From positions 124,001 to 188,000 of the forward strand of contig JANSXC010000010.1 of the NCBI GenBank assembly GCA_024743115.1: a stretch of DNA of 64,000 nt, read 5' to 3'. Below the pieces are notes generated by a model that was not told the DNA's origin, made no database searches, and saw only the letters and a program-made list of their open reading frames with translations. Shown here piece by piece: positions 22,147 to 31,259 of this stretch; the first letter of the stretch is position 1, and every line of letters begins with the position of its first letter. The position numbers and the translations under genes were made by a program. This DNA comes from a bacterium. GTDB lineage: Bacteria > Planctomycetota > UBA1135 > UBA2386.

Positions 22147-22173
22147 TTGTTAACCGGCAAAGTGGGATAGACT
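22147..22173 (+). promoter_or_regulatory. Possible sigma-70-type promoter for the 22275 gene
   Basis: In the 256-base gap between divergent genes, TTGTTA (22147-22152) is followed after 15 bases by TAGACT (22168-22173), in a locally AT-richer segment about 100 bases before the ATG. Spacing is short and the -10 match is partial. Confidence 0.3.
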
Positions 22174-22274
22174 ATAGCCCGGACCGGGAAGACCCGGACG
22201 CGCGGGACGACCCCAGGCACACAGGGCGACCCGGGCAATTCGTTAACCACTCCCCACAGAAGGGCATCCTTACC

Positions 22275-23363
22275 ATGCTTCTGCGTTCTCTCCCCATCGT
22301 GGCGCTCGCCGCCTCTCTCGCGGCCCAGACGCCGGTTCTGCAGTACGATAACGGTCCGCTCGAGACCCAGTCGATGCCGGGCTTCAGCGATCTGCAGTTC
22401 GCTGCGCCCTACGGCCTCAACATCTATGGTTACGGCGCCCAGCTCGTCGGTACCACGACCAACAACTCGGTTTTTGACGATTTCGAGGTCGCCGGTGCGA
22501 TGATCATCGACGAGATCGAGCTCTACTGCTACCAGACCGGCGCTGGCAGCGGCGCGTCGACCATCACCGGCTGCTCGGTCGCGTTCTACGACAGTGACCC
22601 GAGCCAGCAGGCGACGCTCACGGAAATGGCGGGCAGCCCGCTGTTCACGACCGACCTGATGGCCACGCCGAACAACCCGGTCAGCAACGCGTGGAGCGGC
22701 CTCTACCGGACGCTCGACGGCAACATGGCGACCAACCGCGCCATCATGGCCGTGCGCGTCAAGCTCGAGGACGCCGCGGGCAACGCGACGCCGCTCGTGC
22801 TGACGAACGGCCGCTACTGGATCCGCCTCCAGGCTTCGGGCAGCGCGGCCTCGGGCCCGTGGTTCCCGCCGGTCACGTGCGAGAACCAGGTCAAGACCGG
22901 TGACGGCATGCAGCTCGTCACGGCCGGTACCTTCAACAACCCGATCGTCAGTGGCGGTCAGGGCCAGGCGATCCCGTTCAAGCTGTTCGGCCAGGGCTCG
23001 ACCCCGGGTTCGATCACGGAAGTCGCGACGAACAACCACGGCCTCACGCTGAGCGTCTGCGGTTCGCCCAACACGGGTGGCTTCTTCCGCGCCGAGCTCT
23101 CGGGCAACGACCCGGCGGCGCTGCCGATCATCGGCTTCGACTTCAGCGCGAACGTCACGCAGGTCTGCAACAGCAACTTCGTGCACGCCTTCCCGATCTC
23201 GATCCTGCTCGCGACCGATTCGACCGTCGAAATCCCGCTCGGGCTGTTCGGCGTGACCATCGGCGTTCAGGCCGCCGAGCTCACCGTGCCGCCGGTCGCG
23301 CCTGGCGCGTGCTTCGGCTCGGCCAACATCTCGAATGGCTTCGCGGTCGTGATCAACACGTAA
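22275..23363 (+). CDS. Secreted beta-rich protein with planctomycete-type C-terminal domain
   Basis: 362 residues from the ATG at 22275. The N-terminus is a clean signal peptide (LLRSLPIVALAASLAAQTPV). The first two thirds (about 20-240) form a jelly-roll-like beta domain with many aromatic strands (FDDFEVAGAMIIDEIELYCY, GRYWIRLQASGSAASGPWFP), similar in feel to secreted binding domains. The C-terminal third ends ANISNGFAVVINT and resembles the C-termini of the other exported proteins here. Codons are strongly biased to C at the third position, and a strong hairpin follows the stop, both suggesting good expression. No active-site motif is recognised. Probably an abundant exported protein. Confidence 0.82.
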   Translation: MLLRSLPIVALAASLAAQTPVLQYDNGPLETQSMPGFSDLQFAAPYGLNIYGYGAQLVGTTTNNSVFDDFEVAGAMIIDEIELYCYQTGAGSGASTITGCSVAFYDSDPSQQATLTEMAGSPLFTTDLMATPNNPVSNAWSGLYRTLDGNMATNRAIMAVRVKLEDAAGNATPLVLTNGRYWIRLQASGSAASGPWFPPVTCENQVKTGDGMQLVTAGTFNNPIVSGGQGQAIPFKLFGQGSTPGSITEVATNNHGLTLSVCGSPNTGGFFRAELSGNDPAALPIIGFDFSANVTQVCNSNFVHAFPISILLATDSTVEIPLGLFGVTIGVQAAELTVPPVAPGACFGSANISNGFAVVINT

Positions 23364-23393
23364 TCTGACCGTCGATCCTTAGAGATCCAAAGC

Positions 23394-23425
23394 GACGGCG
23401 ACTCCGCATCCGCGGGGTCGCCGTT
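23394..23425 (+). terminator. Strong stem-loop after the 22275 gene
   Basis: Arms 23394-23407 and 23412-23425 form a 14-pair stem with two G-T pairs and a four-base loop, 30 bases after the stop codon. It ends in GTTGTTC rather than a clean T-run, so termination strength is uncertain. Confidence 0.65.
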
Positions 23426-23506
23426 GTTCATGTACGGCTCGAGAATCGCGGTCCATTTCGTCAGCGGCTGGCCACGCGGGCGCGGCGATCGCGCTCAGGT
23501 GGCATC

Positions 23507-23845
23507 ATGCCTGCCTCACGCTCGATCCTGAGACCCGTAGCGAGCCTGCTCCTGCTGCTGACCCTGGTGTCCGGCAGTGCCGGCTGCACACTGGTCAAGC
23601 CTGTAATCGGCGCTGTGGCCGGGCCCGTGGTCGCGATCGGCGCGGTCGGCTTGCCGCAGGGATGCGGGTGCCGGGACTACGGTTGCGCTGTCCTTGCCTA
23701 CGTCACCGTGGCAGCCATCGCCGGCGCCACGTGCGGCCTCGTTACAGGGGTCATCAGCGACGTGCAGGCGCTGACCGGGACGGCCACGGAACCGACGAAG
23801 AACTGGGAGAACCCCTTCGCTCTCAATACTTCCGACCGGTGGTAG
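23507..23845 (+). CDS. Small hypothetical lipoprotein
   Basis: 112 residues from the ATG at 23507. The first 26 residues are a lipoprotein-type signal (ASLLLLLTLVSGSAG) followed by Cys27; the lipobox has a weak -3 residue. The mature part is short and hydrophobic, Gly/Ala-rich with a cysteine cluster (PQGCGCRDYGC) and a long apolar stretch (AVLAYVTVAAIAGATCGLVT), ending in a polar tail. It could be a membrane-associated small lipoprotein of the YceK-like sort, but I cannot assign a family. It follows the terminator of the preceding gene, so it has its own transcript. Confidence 0.6.
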   Translation: MPASRSILRPVASLLLLLTLVSGSAGCTLVKPVIGAVAGPVVAIGAVGLPQGCGCRDYGCAVLAYVTVAAIAGATCGLVTGVISDVQALTGTATEPTKNWENPFALNTSDRW

Positions 23846-23948
23846 CGGGTGGCTGATGGCCGACTGCCGTTGGGCGACGAGTGCGGTCTCGCTGTCGGGA
23901 ATCGCGCGCCTCGAGATCTGCTGACGGTGCGTCGAGCTCCGGTTCGGC

Positions 23949-24356
23949 TCAGCCGACCCAGTCGATCCTCACCTCGGCCTCGATGTCCGGGTGCAGACTC
24001 TTGTGCACCGGGCACGCGTGGGCGGCGGCCTCGAGCTTCTTCTTCTGGTCGTCGGTGAACGTGCCCTTGACCGAGACTTCGACGGGCAGGCGGCCGATGC
24101 GGCGCGGGCTCGCGTTCATGTGCTTCTCGACCTTCACGCTCGCGCCCGAGAAGTCGATGCCGTTGCGGCGCGCGACGATCGCCATCGTCGTCATGACGCA
24201 GGTGCCGAGCGCCGTCGCGACGAGATCGGTCGGGGAGAAGTAGCGGCCGAGGCCTTCGTTGTCTTTCGGTGCGTCGGTCGAGAGGGTCGCCTCCGACGGG
24301 CCGTGGGTCGCGGTGCAGCAGAGGTCGCCTTCGTAGGTAGCGGTGATCGTGACCAT
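23949..24356 (-). CDS. OsmC-family peroxidase
   Basis: 135 residues, a thiol-dependent hydroperoxide reductase of the OsmC/Ohr family, acting in the cytoplasm against organic peroxides. The two catalytic cysteines are present: Cys53 in ALGTCVMTTM and Cys115 in AHACPVHKSLHP. The family's N-terminal strands (TITATYEGDLCCTATHG) and FSPTDLVATALG are also seen. Length is normal for the YhfA-like/OsmC branch rather than Ohr. It lies 30 bases after the stop of the DjlA-like gene on the same strand, so both may be in one operon. A link between envelope stress and oxidative defence is only inferred. Confidence 0.93.
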   Translation of the reverse strand: MVTITATYEGDLCCTATHGPSEATLSTDAPKDNEGLGRYFSPTDLVATALGTCVMTTMAIVARRNGIDFSGASVKVEKHMNASPRRIGRLPVEVSVKGTFTDDQKKKLEAAAHACPVHKSLHPDIEAEVRIDWVG

Positions 24357-24386
24357 GGTCTGGTTGTGCGGAAGGGTTGCGGGGAG

Positions 24387-25232
24387 TCAGTTCTGGGTGA
24401 GGGTCTCGTAGGCCTTCTGAATGTCCTGAAAACGTTCGGTCGCTTCGCGCTGCGCGGCTTGGCCGAGGTGGCTGTGCGCATCGGGGTGGAACTTCTTCAC
24501 GAGTTCACGGTGTTTGCGACGGATCTGCTCCGGCTTGGCGTCCGGCGGGAGTCCGAGCGTCGAGAGCGCCTCGGTGCGGGCGTCGACGCGCGGCGCTTCG
24601 GGCTGCGCATCCCCGCGGCGGTTGCCGCGCAGGAATTGCGTTCGCGCGAGGTGGAACAGCATCCGCGCGCGTCCTTTCGCCACGCCGAGACCGCGCGCGA
24701 CCTCCTGCAGCACGGCGTGCTCGCTCTCGCGAAACCTGCCGTCCGCGAACGTCACGAGGCAGCACCAGCAGAACAGGGTGTCGAGCTCACTGTCGTCGAG
24801 GCCGGTTGCGATGCGCGCCGCGAGCCCGACGCGATCGTTGATGGGCAGTGGCTGGGCTTCCCACGTCCGGATCTCGCTGGCGTAGACCGGATCCGCGAAA
24901 CGCTCGAGCACGAAGTGTCGCACGGTCTGACGTTCGCTCGGACTCATCGGCCCGTCGACCTCGGCTACGGCCGCGAGCAGGTAGTAGATCCGCCGCGGTA
25001 GTGAGGCGCGTTCGAACGTCTTCTGCGCCGTGTCGTGCCAATGGCTGCGCGCGTGCATGCCGCGCGACAGCAGGCGGATCAGCGGTCCCGTTGCCTGCAG
25101 CGCGAGCCAGAACCCACCGATGCCGAGGACGACCGAGAGCGGTGCCGGAACCTTGCCCGTGCCTGCGACGACGAGCAGCAGCAGTCCGACGGCGAAGCGG
25201 CCGTACCAGTAGTGGGGCTTGTTGCGCAGCAT
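24387..25232 (-). CDS. DjlA-like membrane co-chaperone (TerB + J domain)
   Basis: 281 residues. The N-terminus has hydrophobic segments at about 12-47 (GRFAVGLLLLVVAGTGKVPA, then VVLGIGGFWLALQATGPLI), giving one or two membrane passes. A TerB-like all-helical domain spans about 80-190 (VAEVDGPMSPSERQTVRHFV, VTFADGRFRESEHAVLQEVA; each has the D-G acidic motif typical of TerB). The C-terminal 65 residues are a J domain with the HPD motif (KKFHPDAHSH), which stimulates DnaK ATPase. This is the DjlA layout, although the linker is shorter. It is probably co-transcribed with the OsmC gene. Likely role: membrane-located recruitment of DnaK. Confidence 0.88.
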   Translation of the reverse strand: MLRNKPHYWYGRFAVGLLLLVVAGTGKVPAPLSVVLGIGGFWLALQATGPLIRLLSRGMHARSHWHDTAQKTFERASLPRRIYYLLAAVAEVDGPMSPSERQTVRHFVLERFADPVYASEIRTWEAQPLPINDRVGLAARIATGLDDSELDTLFCWCCLVTFADGRFRESEHAVLQEVARGLGVAKGRARMLFHLARTQFLRGNRRGDAQPEAPRVDARTEALSTLGLPPDAKPEQIRRKHRELVKKFHPDAHSHLGQAAQREATERFQDIQKAYETLTQN

Positions 25233-25258
25233 CCGGGGCCGCGCAACTTAGCCCTTTT

Positions 25259-26668
25259 TCAGCTGCCGATCACGGCGGTGCCGGCGCCAGATGTCGCGCC
25301 GAGCCCGTTGCCGGCCTGGGCGTCGATCGACAGTCCCTGCAGGTAGAACGTCACGCCGTCGAGGCCGTTCGGGATCAGGATCGAATGGACCGCCGTCCCC
25401 GACAAGTGGCCGAGCAGGATGCTCGCATCGACCCGCACGAGCGCGTCGCAACCGGGCAGGCCGAGTGCCGTCAGGTCGAACGGCAGGGTCTGGCCGTTCC
25501 ACATCGTGTTGTCGAAGCCCAGCGCGAGGAATGCGAAGCCACCCCCAGCGGCGAGGCTGGTGAGCTCGACCGTGAACGTCGTACCGTTCTGCGGCAGTGA
25601 GCTGCCCTGCGGTGCGAGCTGGGGCACGCCGTTGCTGCCGGCGCAACCGGTGCCGTACGACGTGTACGTCGCGGCTGCCGGACCCTCGAACTCCCACGTC
25701 TCGACGTAGTTGGTCTGCAGATTGCCCGTCGCGCCGCCGTAGAGCACGAGGCGGTCTCGCGTCGTGTCCATGGCCATCGCGAAGCCGGTGCGCGACGACG
25801 GCGATCCCGAACTGATCATCGTCCAGCCGCTGCCGTCATAGCTCCACGTCTCCGCGGGGTATGTGCCGTTCGGCGTGCGGCCGCCGTGCAGGATCGCGAT
25901 GCCGCGCGCGGGATCGTAGACCAACCCGGCCTGCTCGAGCCCGAGGCCGGGCAGCGCGGTCGGGCCCGGCCCGACCGCGCCGGTCCGGTCGATCCAGTCG
26001 ACGCCGTCGTATTCCCAGGTCTTCTGGTTGGGTGCCCCGAAGAAGCTCGTCCCGCCGTAGAGCACACAGACCTGGCGGCCGATGTCGTAGCACATCGCGG
26101 TCTCGACGGATTCGGTGGGGGCGTTCGCGGTCGTGACCTGGGACCAGGTTCCGGTCGCGCCGTCGAGCTCCCACGTGTCGCGCAGGTTGGGAGGCAGGTT
26201 GGGGTTGGTCGTGCCGCCGAACAGGATCGTCTTCCCGCGCACGAGGTCGTGCGCCATGCTGTGGCCGACGCGCGCCGGTGGCATCGTGCCGCCCAGCTGC
26301 TGCCAGTTGGTGCCGTTCCACTCCCACGTGTCGCCGAGCGCACCCGCGCCCTGGCCGCCGAACATCACGACGACGCCGCGGGAGAAGTCGTAGGCCATCG
26401 CCGTCGACCGCCGCGCGGGCGGCGTCGTCGCTGGCGACGGCGAGATCCAGATCGTGCCGTCGTAGAGCCAGGTCGTGTTGTTGCTCGGCCAGCCGCCGAA
26501 CAGCACGACCTGCCCGTTGGCTGCGTCGAACGCGGCAGCGCTTTCACGCAAGGGGCCGGGGTTGGCCACCGGGCTCCGCAGGGTCCAGGTCTGGGCGAGA
26601 GCGCCGGGAGCGAACGCGATCGTGGCAGTGGCTACGACGCCGACCATCGTCAGGTGAGGGGTGCGCAT
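25259..26668 (-). CDS. Secreted Kelch-type beta-propeller protein
   Basis: 469 residues with a signal peptide (ATIAFAPGALAQTW). Residues about 30-340 are six or so Kelch-like propeller blades. Each has a [VI]-[VL]-[LM]-[FY]-G-G motif (GQVVLFGGW, GVVVMFGGQ, KTILFGGTT, QVCVLYGGTS, RLVLYGGAT) followed by T-W-x-[FWY]-[DN]-G. The final 125 residues are the beta domain seen on other exported proteins here (YGTGCAGSNGVPQLAPQG, then GVTFYLQGLSIDAQAGNG), probably for envelope location. The start is the ATG at 26668, which opens the signal peptide. The next minus-strand gene upstream, 26761-30210, is about 90 bases away. Ligand unknown. Confidence 0.87.
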   Translation of the reverse strand: MRTPHLTMVGVVATATIAFAPGALAQTWTLRSPVANPGPLRESAAAFDAANGQVVLFGGWPSNNTTWLYDGTIWISPSPATTPPARRSTAMAYDFSRGVVVMFGGQGAGALGDTWEWNGTNWQQLGGTMPPARVGHSMAHDLVRGKTILFGGTTNPNLPPNLRDTWELDGATGTWSQVTTANAPTESVETAMCYDIGRQVCVLYGGTSFFGAPNQKTWEYDGVDWIDRTGAVGPGPTALPGLGLEQAGLVYDPARGIAILHGGRTPNGTYPAETWSYDGSGWTMISSGSPSSRTGFAMAMDTTRDRLVLYGGATGNLQTNYVETWEFEGPAAATYTSYGTGCAGSNGVPQLAPQGSSLPQNGTTFTVELTSLAAGGGFAFLALGFDNTMWNGQTLPFDLTALGLPGCDALVRVDASILLGHLSGTAVHSILIPNGLDGVTFYLQGLSIDAQAGNGLGATSGAGTAVIGS

Positions 26669-26760
26669 CGCCTCAATAGGCGCCGTTCTTCGGGCGTCGG
26701 CCAACGAAATCGCCGAATCGATGGACCTGGCCCGCCCCTCTCGGCGGCCTGGGCCGCCGT

Positions 26761-29700
26761 TCATTGCGGTGCAACGACGACCGTGACCGCGCGCTCGTTG
26801 CCGATGCTGCGGTTCTGCGTCAGCGCACCTGTCTTGGGGTGCTGCACGCGGAACTCCCACGCGCCACGATTGAGCCGACCGAGATCGAATGTGCCTGGGC
26901 CGATGCGCTCGACGAGCAGCATCGCGGGGATCCACGGCCCGCTCCCGCAACGCGCGCTGATCGAGGCTCCGACGAGGGGCTTTCCGTTCTTGTCGATCGC
27001 CTTCACCGTCGTTCGCGTGCCGCCTTCGAGCGTGAGTGTGAACTCGACGGAATGCGACGGATCGAGGCGCAGCAGTTCACTGGCGCCGGGCGCGAGGCCG
27101 GGTGCGCGCGCGACCACGCGCGCCTGCCCGCTCGGCATGCCGCCGAACCACGCGCGGCCGTCGGGGCCGCTGGTCGCGATGCCGAGGGTGCCGACGGGGC
27201 GACCGTCGGCGTCGACGCACAGCGCGGTTGCACCCGGGATCGGTGCCCCCGCCGCGTTGGTGATGAGCACGCTTGCGCTCGCGGCCGGTTGCGAACGCAG
27301 CTCGATCTCGCGTGCGGTGCTGCCAGCGGTGATCGTGATCCCGCGTTCGGCCGCCGCGCCCTCGCGGCCACTGAGGTGCTCGGCGGCAACGACACCGTAG
27401 CGACCGTCGAGCAACCCGGTGAACACGAACGTGCCGTCCTCACCCGTCAGTGCGAGGCCGATCTCGTCGTCGCGTTCGGCTGCGTCTTCGTGCAGCAGTC
27501 GCACGAGTGCGCGCCGCAACGGTTCGCCCGATTCGGCGTCGATGACCCGACCCCGGAGCTCGCCGCCTGGCAGTTCGAGGGTCGTCGTGTGCTCGTCCTT
27601 GCCGACCGGGAAGTCGACGTTCTGGGGCGCACCGATCTGCGCCATCGTGATGCCGCTCCGCACCTGCAGCCGGTAGGTGCCAGGCTCGACGTTGCTGAGG
27701 ATCCCGCGGCCCTCGTGCAGCATCGCGACGCGGACGCCGCCGCCGTCGAGCGCGATCGCCTCGACGAGGCCGTTCTTCAGGCGGGTGCCGCCGACGTCGA
27801 CCTTGACCGTCCACCGCGTGCCGACGATGAGATCACCCGCATCTAGTTCGACTTCGGTGACTTCGCCGGCCCGCACACGGCAGCGCGTGGACACGACGTT
27901 GCTCGTGATCTTCTCGATCATGTTGCCGACGTTCATTCCCTGCCCCGGCTTCCACGCGCTCTGGGTGCCGATGTCGCTGAAGATGCCAGCCGGCATCGCC
28001 TGCGCGATGTAAGTGCCAGGGTCGAGGTTCTCGAACCGGAACGCCCCGTCCTCGCCGAGCTCGGCCGTGACCGACACCTGCGACCGTTGTTCCTGCGCCA
28101 TGACCAGGAAGTCGCGCGGGTTGTCGCCCGGCCCCGTCAGCAGCCGTCCGGCGATCACGCCGCCGTGGCCCAGCGTGATGTCGAGGTCCGCGAGTCTGGC
28201 GCCGGCGGTGAGCTTGACGCGTTCGCTGCGGCCACTCGCGAAGCCGTCGGCGCTCGCGACGAGCTGCAGGCGACCCGGAGGCATGGATTCCAGCGTGAAG
28301 CGACCATCGGGATCCGTGCGGACGCCGCGATCGTCACCGCTGAACATTGCCATGACCGGGTTGTCGGCGAGCGGCCCGCGGCGCTTCCGCACCAGAGCGC
28401 CACGGATCGGCGCGCCCTGATCGTCGCGCACGACGCCGGTCACGATGGCGCCGCGATGCAGTTCGATCTGGCCGAGATCGACGATGCCCCCGTTCCCGCC
28501 GCCCTGGGGCTCGCCGGTCTGCGTCTCGACGGTGAGGTCCTTGCTGCGCGGGCTGAAACCGTCCGCCTCGAAGACCGCGGTGTAGGAACCCGGTGGAATG
28601 CCCGCGAGTCGGAAGCGGCCGTCGGCGGCCGTGACCTGTTCGACGTGCACGGGGGACTTCATCACGAGGAACATCGTTCGCATCACGCGGACCGTGAACT
28701 GCGTCACCGGCGCTCCGCCCTCGGCGGCGACGACTTCGCCCGTGACCGCGCCGACGTCGCGGAGCCGGACTTCGACGCCTTCGTCGCCCATGCGGACGCC
28801 GCTCGTGTAGTTCGCGGCGAAGTCCGCGTGCGTCGCGACGACGAGGAACTCGTTCTCGTCGGCGAGACCACCGAGCCGGAACTTGCCTTCCGCGTCCGTG
28901 CGCACGCGGCTGTTCGCGGCGATCTGCGCGAGCAACGATGGCCCGAGCTGTGACGCGAGGTCGCCGATCACGGGGAGCTCCGCCGAAGGCTGGTGCGCGA
29001 CCGCCGCCCCTTCGACCGGGTGTCCGTCCGGATCGAGGACGATACCGGTGACGAAGCCACCATCGCCGAGCTGTAGTTCGATGTGGTTCTCCGCCGGCGC
29101 GGCCGCGAGTTCGTGTTTCTCCGTGACTCCGACATAGCCCGTTGCCAGGGCCTCGATGGTGACCATCGATGGCATCAGGCTTTCGAACGCACATCGGCCG
29201 TCCATGTCGGTGCCCTCGTGTTGTGCGTGGAGCTGCGGGAACATCGAACCGCGGCGGTTGTCCGCCGAGATCATCACGTTGGCCCCCGACACGGGCTCGC
29301 CCTGCGCGTCCGTGACCCGAACCGTCAGCGTCGCGGCGTTCTCGACCGTCAGCGCGACTTCGCGGATCTCACCCGGTAGCAGGGCCGGTTGGTCGAGTTC
29401 GCCGAACGCGCTGCCGCCGCGCACGCTGAGCGTGAACGGTGTGGTCGGAATCACGCCGCGGAAGAAGAATCGCCCATCGGCGTCGGGTTCGGTGCGGTTG
29501 CGGCGGCTCGCCAGCGCGCCGAAGAACAGTCGCGGGTCGCGCATCATCGACATCGGGTCCGGCTCGACCCGCAGTCGCACGGTGTCGACTTCGGTGAGCC
29601 GAGCACCGAACAATCGGCCACGGACCGCTGCCCCGAGCACCGGTGCCAGCACGACGTGCGCGGGTGTCTCGGCGTTGACGTGCACGATCTCGGGCGTCGG

Positions 29701-30210
29701 CATCAGGTAGACGTCGTGCTCGAGCATGAGGCGCAGGTGCGGTTCGGGTGACTTCAGCACGAAGTTGCCGTTCCGGTCGACCGGTGCCGAAGCGATCGGC
29801 TGGCCGCGCACGATGAACGACGGCGAACTCTGCGGTTGTGGCGCGCTCGGATCGAACGCGGGGATCATGACTCCGGCGGTGTCGCTGGCACCGCCGCGGT
29901 AGGCGAGCACCCGCGCGGCCGACAGGTCCGGGTGCGCGCGATCCGCGAGGACCATGCCCTCGACTACGAACTTCGGCTCCTTCGCGGGTTCGGTCGCGGG
30001 GGTGACGGCGACCCGTTCGAGTTCGCCGCTGCCGCTTGCGTCGACAGTCGCTGGATCGAGCTCGCCGGAAGCCGGCTCCGTCGAGCTGGTTGCGTCCGCG
30101 TTGGCGTCGTTGACGTTCGTGGGGGCCGGAGTCGAGCCCGTTCCGAACAGCCAAAACAGGAGCGCCGCGGCCAGAGCGAGCAGGAGCCCGAGCCAGAGAG
30201 AACGTGGCAT
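26761..30210 (-). CDS. Giant exported protein of carboxypeptidase-regulatory-type repeats
   Basis: 1149 residues. An N-terminal membrane helix (LGLLLALAAALLFWLFGTGS) is followed by a Thr/Ala/Asp/Glu-rich linker (about 25-75). The rest is about ten beta-sandwich repeats of carboxypeptidase-regulatory type, for example GFVTGIVLDPDGHPVEGAAV, GAIVTGVVRDDQGAPIRGAL and LRGRVIDAESGEPLRRALVR, each closing with a G-x-F-x-[LF]-x-G-[LI]-x-x-G strand (GRFRLAGIPPGSYTAVFEAD). No enzymatic domain is seen. It is the longest of the three such proteins in this window and lies upstream of the Kelch gene on the same strand. A single-pass surface scaffold is the likely role. Confidence 0.85.
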   Translation of the reverse strand: MPRSLWLGLLLALAAALLFWLFGTGSTPAPTNVNDANADATSSTEPASGELDPATVDASGSGELERVAVTPATEPAKEPKFVVEGMVLADRAHPDLSAARVLAYRGGASDTAGVMIPAFDPSAPQPQSSPSFIVRGQPIASAPVDRNGNFVLKSPEPHLRLMLEHDVYLMPTPEIVHVNAETPAHVVLAPVLGAAVRGRLFGARLTEVDTVRLRVEPDPMSMMRDPRLFFGALASRRNRTEPDADGRFFFRGVIPTTPFTLSVRGGSAFGELDQPALLPGEIREVALTVENAATLTVRVTDAQGEPVSGANVMISADNRRGSMFPQLHAQHEGTDMDGRCAFESLMPSMVTIEALATGYVGVTEKHELAAAPAENHIELQLGDGGFVTGIVLDPDGHPVEGAAVAHQPSAELPVIGDLASQLGPSLLAQIAANSRVRTDAEGKFRLGGLADENEFLVVATHADFAANYTSGVRMGDEGVEVRLRDVGAVTGEVVAAEGGAPVTQFTVRVMRTMFLVMKSPVHVEQVTAADGRFRLAGIPPGSYTAVFEADGFSPRSKDLTVETQTGEPQGGGNGGIVDLGQIELHRGAIVTGVVRDDQGAPIRGALVRKRRGPLADNPVMAMFSGDDRGVRTDPDGRFTLESMPPGRLQLVASADGFASGRSERVKLTAGARLADLDITLGHGGVIAGRLLTGPGDNPRDFLVMAQEQRSQVSVTAELGEDGAFRFENLDPGTYIAQAMPAGIFSDIGTQSAWKPGQGMNVGNMIEKITSNVVSTRCRVRAGEVTEVELDAGDLIVGTRWTVKVDVGGTRLKNGLVEAIALDGGGVRVAMLHEGRGILSNVEPGTYRLQVRSGITMAQIGAPQNVDFPVGKDEHTTTLELPGGELRGRVIDAESGEPLRRALVRLLHEDAAERDDEIGLALTGEDGTFVFTGLLDGRYGVVAAEHLSGREGAAAERGITITAGSTAREIELRSQPAASASVLITNAAGAPIPGATALCVDADGRPVGTLGIATSGPDGRAWFGGMPSGQARVVARAPGLAPGASELLRLDPSHSVEFTLTLEGGTRTTVKAIDKNGKPLVGASISARCGSGPWIPAMLLVERIGPGTFDLGRLNRGAWEFRVQHPKTGALTQNRSIGNERAVTVVVAPQ

Positions 30211-30309
30211 GGATTCCTGGTAGCCACTGCGCCCGGTGAGGTGTCGCTCGGATCGCCGTGAGATCGTCGATTCTGCGCGGTTTCTCGGTCCTCCGTTGCG
30301 GGAGGTTCG

Positions 30310-31230
30310 CTACCTGCCGCGGCGGAAGGTGCGGGCATTGCCGAGCAGTCCCACGACGATCAGCGCCATGCCAGCGGTGCTCCAGCCGTTCGGCACCGCG
30401 CGAAACACGATGGCGCCGACGATGGTCGCGAGCGCGATCTGCAGGTAGCCGACGGCCATGGCCCGACCCGCCGGCGCGCGCGACAGCCCACGCGTGAGGG
30501 CGAGTTGGCCGAGCTGGGTGACGATGCCGATCGCAACGAGCAGCACCCAGCCGGTCGCGCTCGGCCAGACCCAATCGCGGAACGCGAACGGTGCCGCGAT
30601 CAGGACCGTGACGATCGGGAAGTAGAGGACCACGCGCAGCGGGTGCACGCTGCGTCCGAGACGTCGCACCGTCGTGTAGGCGAACGCGGACAAGAACGAG
30701 CCGAGCAGGCCGATGCCGACGAATCGCCAATCGAGCGCGGTGGCGCCGTCGCCGTCGGGCGCTGGTTCGCCGAACAGCTGGTGCGGTTGTGCGATCAGCA
30801 CGACGCCGGTCAGGCAGAGCACAGTGGCGACGAGCACCGAGCCCTCGAGCCGTTCTCGCAGCAGCCACGCCGCGACAAGGGCGGTGAAGAGCGGTGAAGT
30901 CTGATGGATCACCGTCGCTTCGGCGAGCGGCAGGTTGTCGACCGCGGCGTAGAAACAGATCAGCGCGGTCGAGCCGAAAACCCCGCGCAGGATCAGCAGT
31001 CCCGTGTGATCCCCGAACGGCGAGATGCGGGCGTGCGCGAGCATCAACAGGCTGATCGTCAGCGTGACGCAGCCGCGCGCGAACACGAGCATCATCACGG
31101 GCAGGTCGATGCCTGCGAGCTTGACGAACAGCGACATCGCGGTGAACCAGAACACCGCCTGCACCATGTCGAACAGGCCGGATGGTTCCGGCCTGTCCTG
31201 CGGAGGGCCCGGGTTGGCTGTGTCGCTCAA
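30310..31230 (-). CDS. EamA-family (drug/metabolite transporter superfamily) permease
   Basis: About 306 residues with ten predicted membrane helices in two five-helix EamA halves (FWFTAMSLFVKLAGIDLPVM... and WRFVGIGLLGSFLSAFAYTT...). The conserved end of each half is recognisable, as in ATVIHQTSPLFTALVAAWLL and IALATIVGAIVFRAVPNGW. These carriers export or import small metabolites; RhaT/SAM-type and amino-acid exporters belong here, and substrate cannot be told. I chose a TTG start at 31230 because the first helix otherwise loses residues; an ATG at 31167 is the alternative. It lies 29 bases after the stop of the deoxyhypusine-synthase-like gene, so both are probably one transcript. Confidence 0.88.
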   Translation of the reverse strand: MSDTANPGPPQDRPEPSGLFDMVQAVFWFTAMSLFVKLAGIDLPVMMLVFARGCVTLTISLLMLAHARISPFGDHTGLLILRGVFGSTALICFYAAVDNLPLAEATVIHQTSPLFTALVAAWLLRERLEGSVLVATVLCLTGVVLIAQPHQLFGEPAPDGDGATALDWRFVGIGLLGSFLSAFAYTTVRRLGRSVHPLRVVLYFPIVTVLIAAPFAFRDWVWPSATGWVLLVAIGIVTQLGQLALTRGLSRAPAGRAMAVGYLQIALATIVGAIVFRAVPNGWSTAGMALIVVGLLGNARTFRRGR

Positions 31231-31259
31231 GGACCCTGATGCCTTCCGATCCGGCGCGT

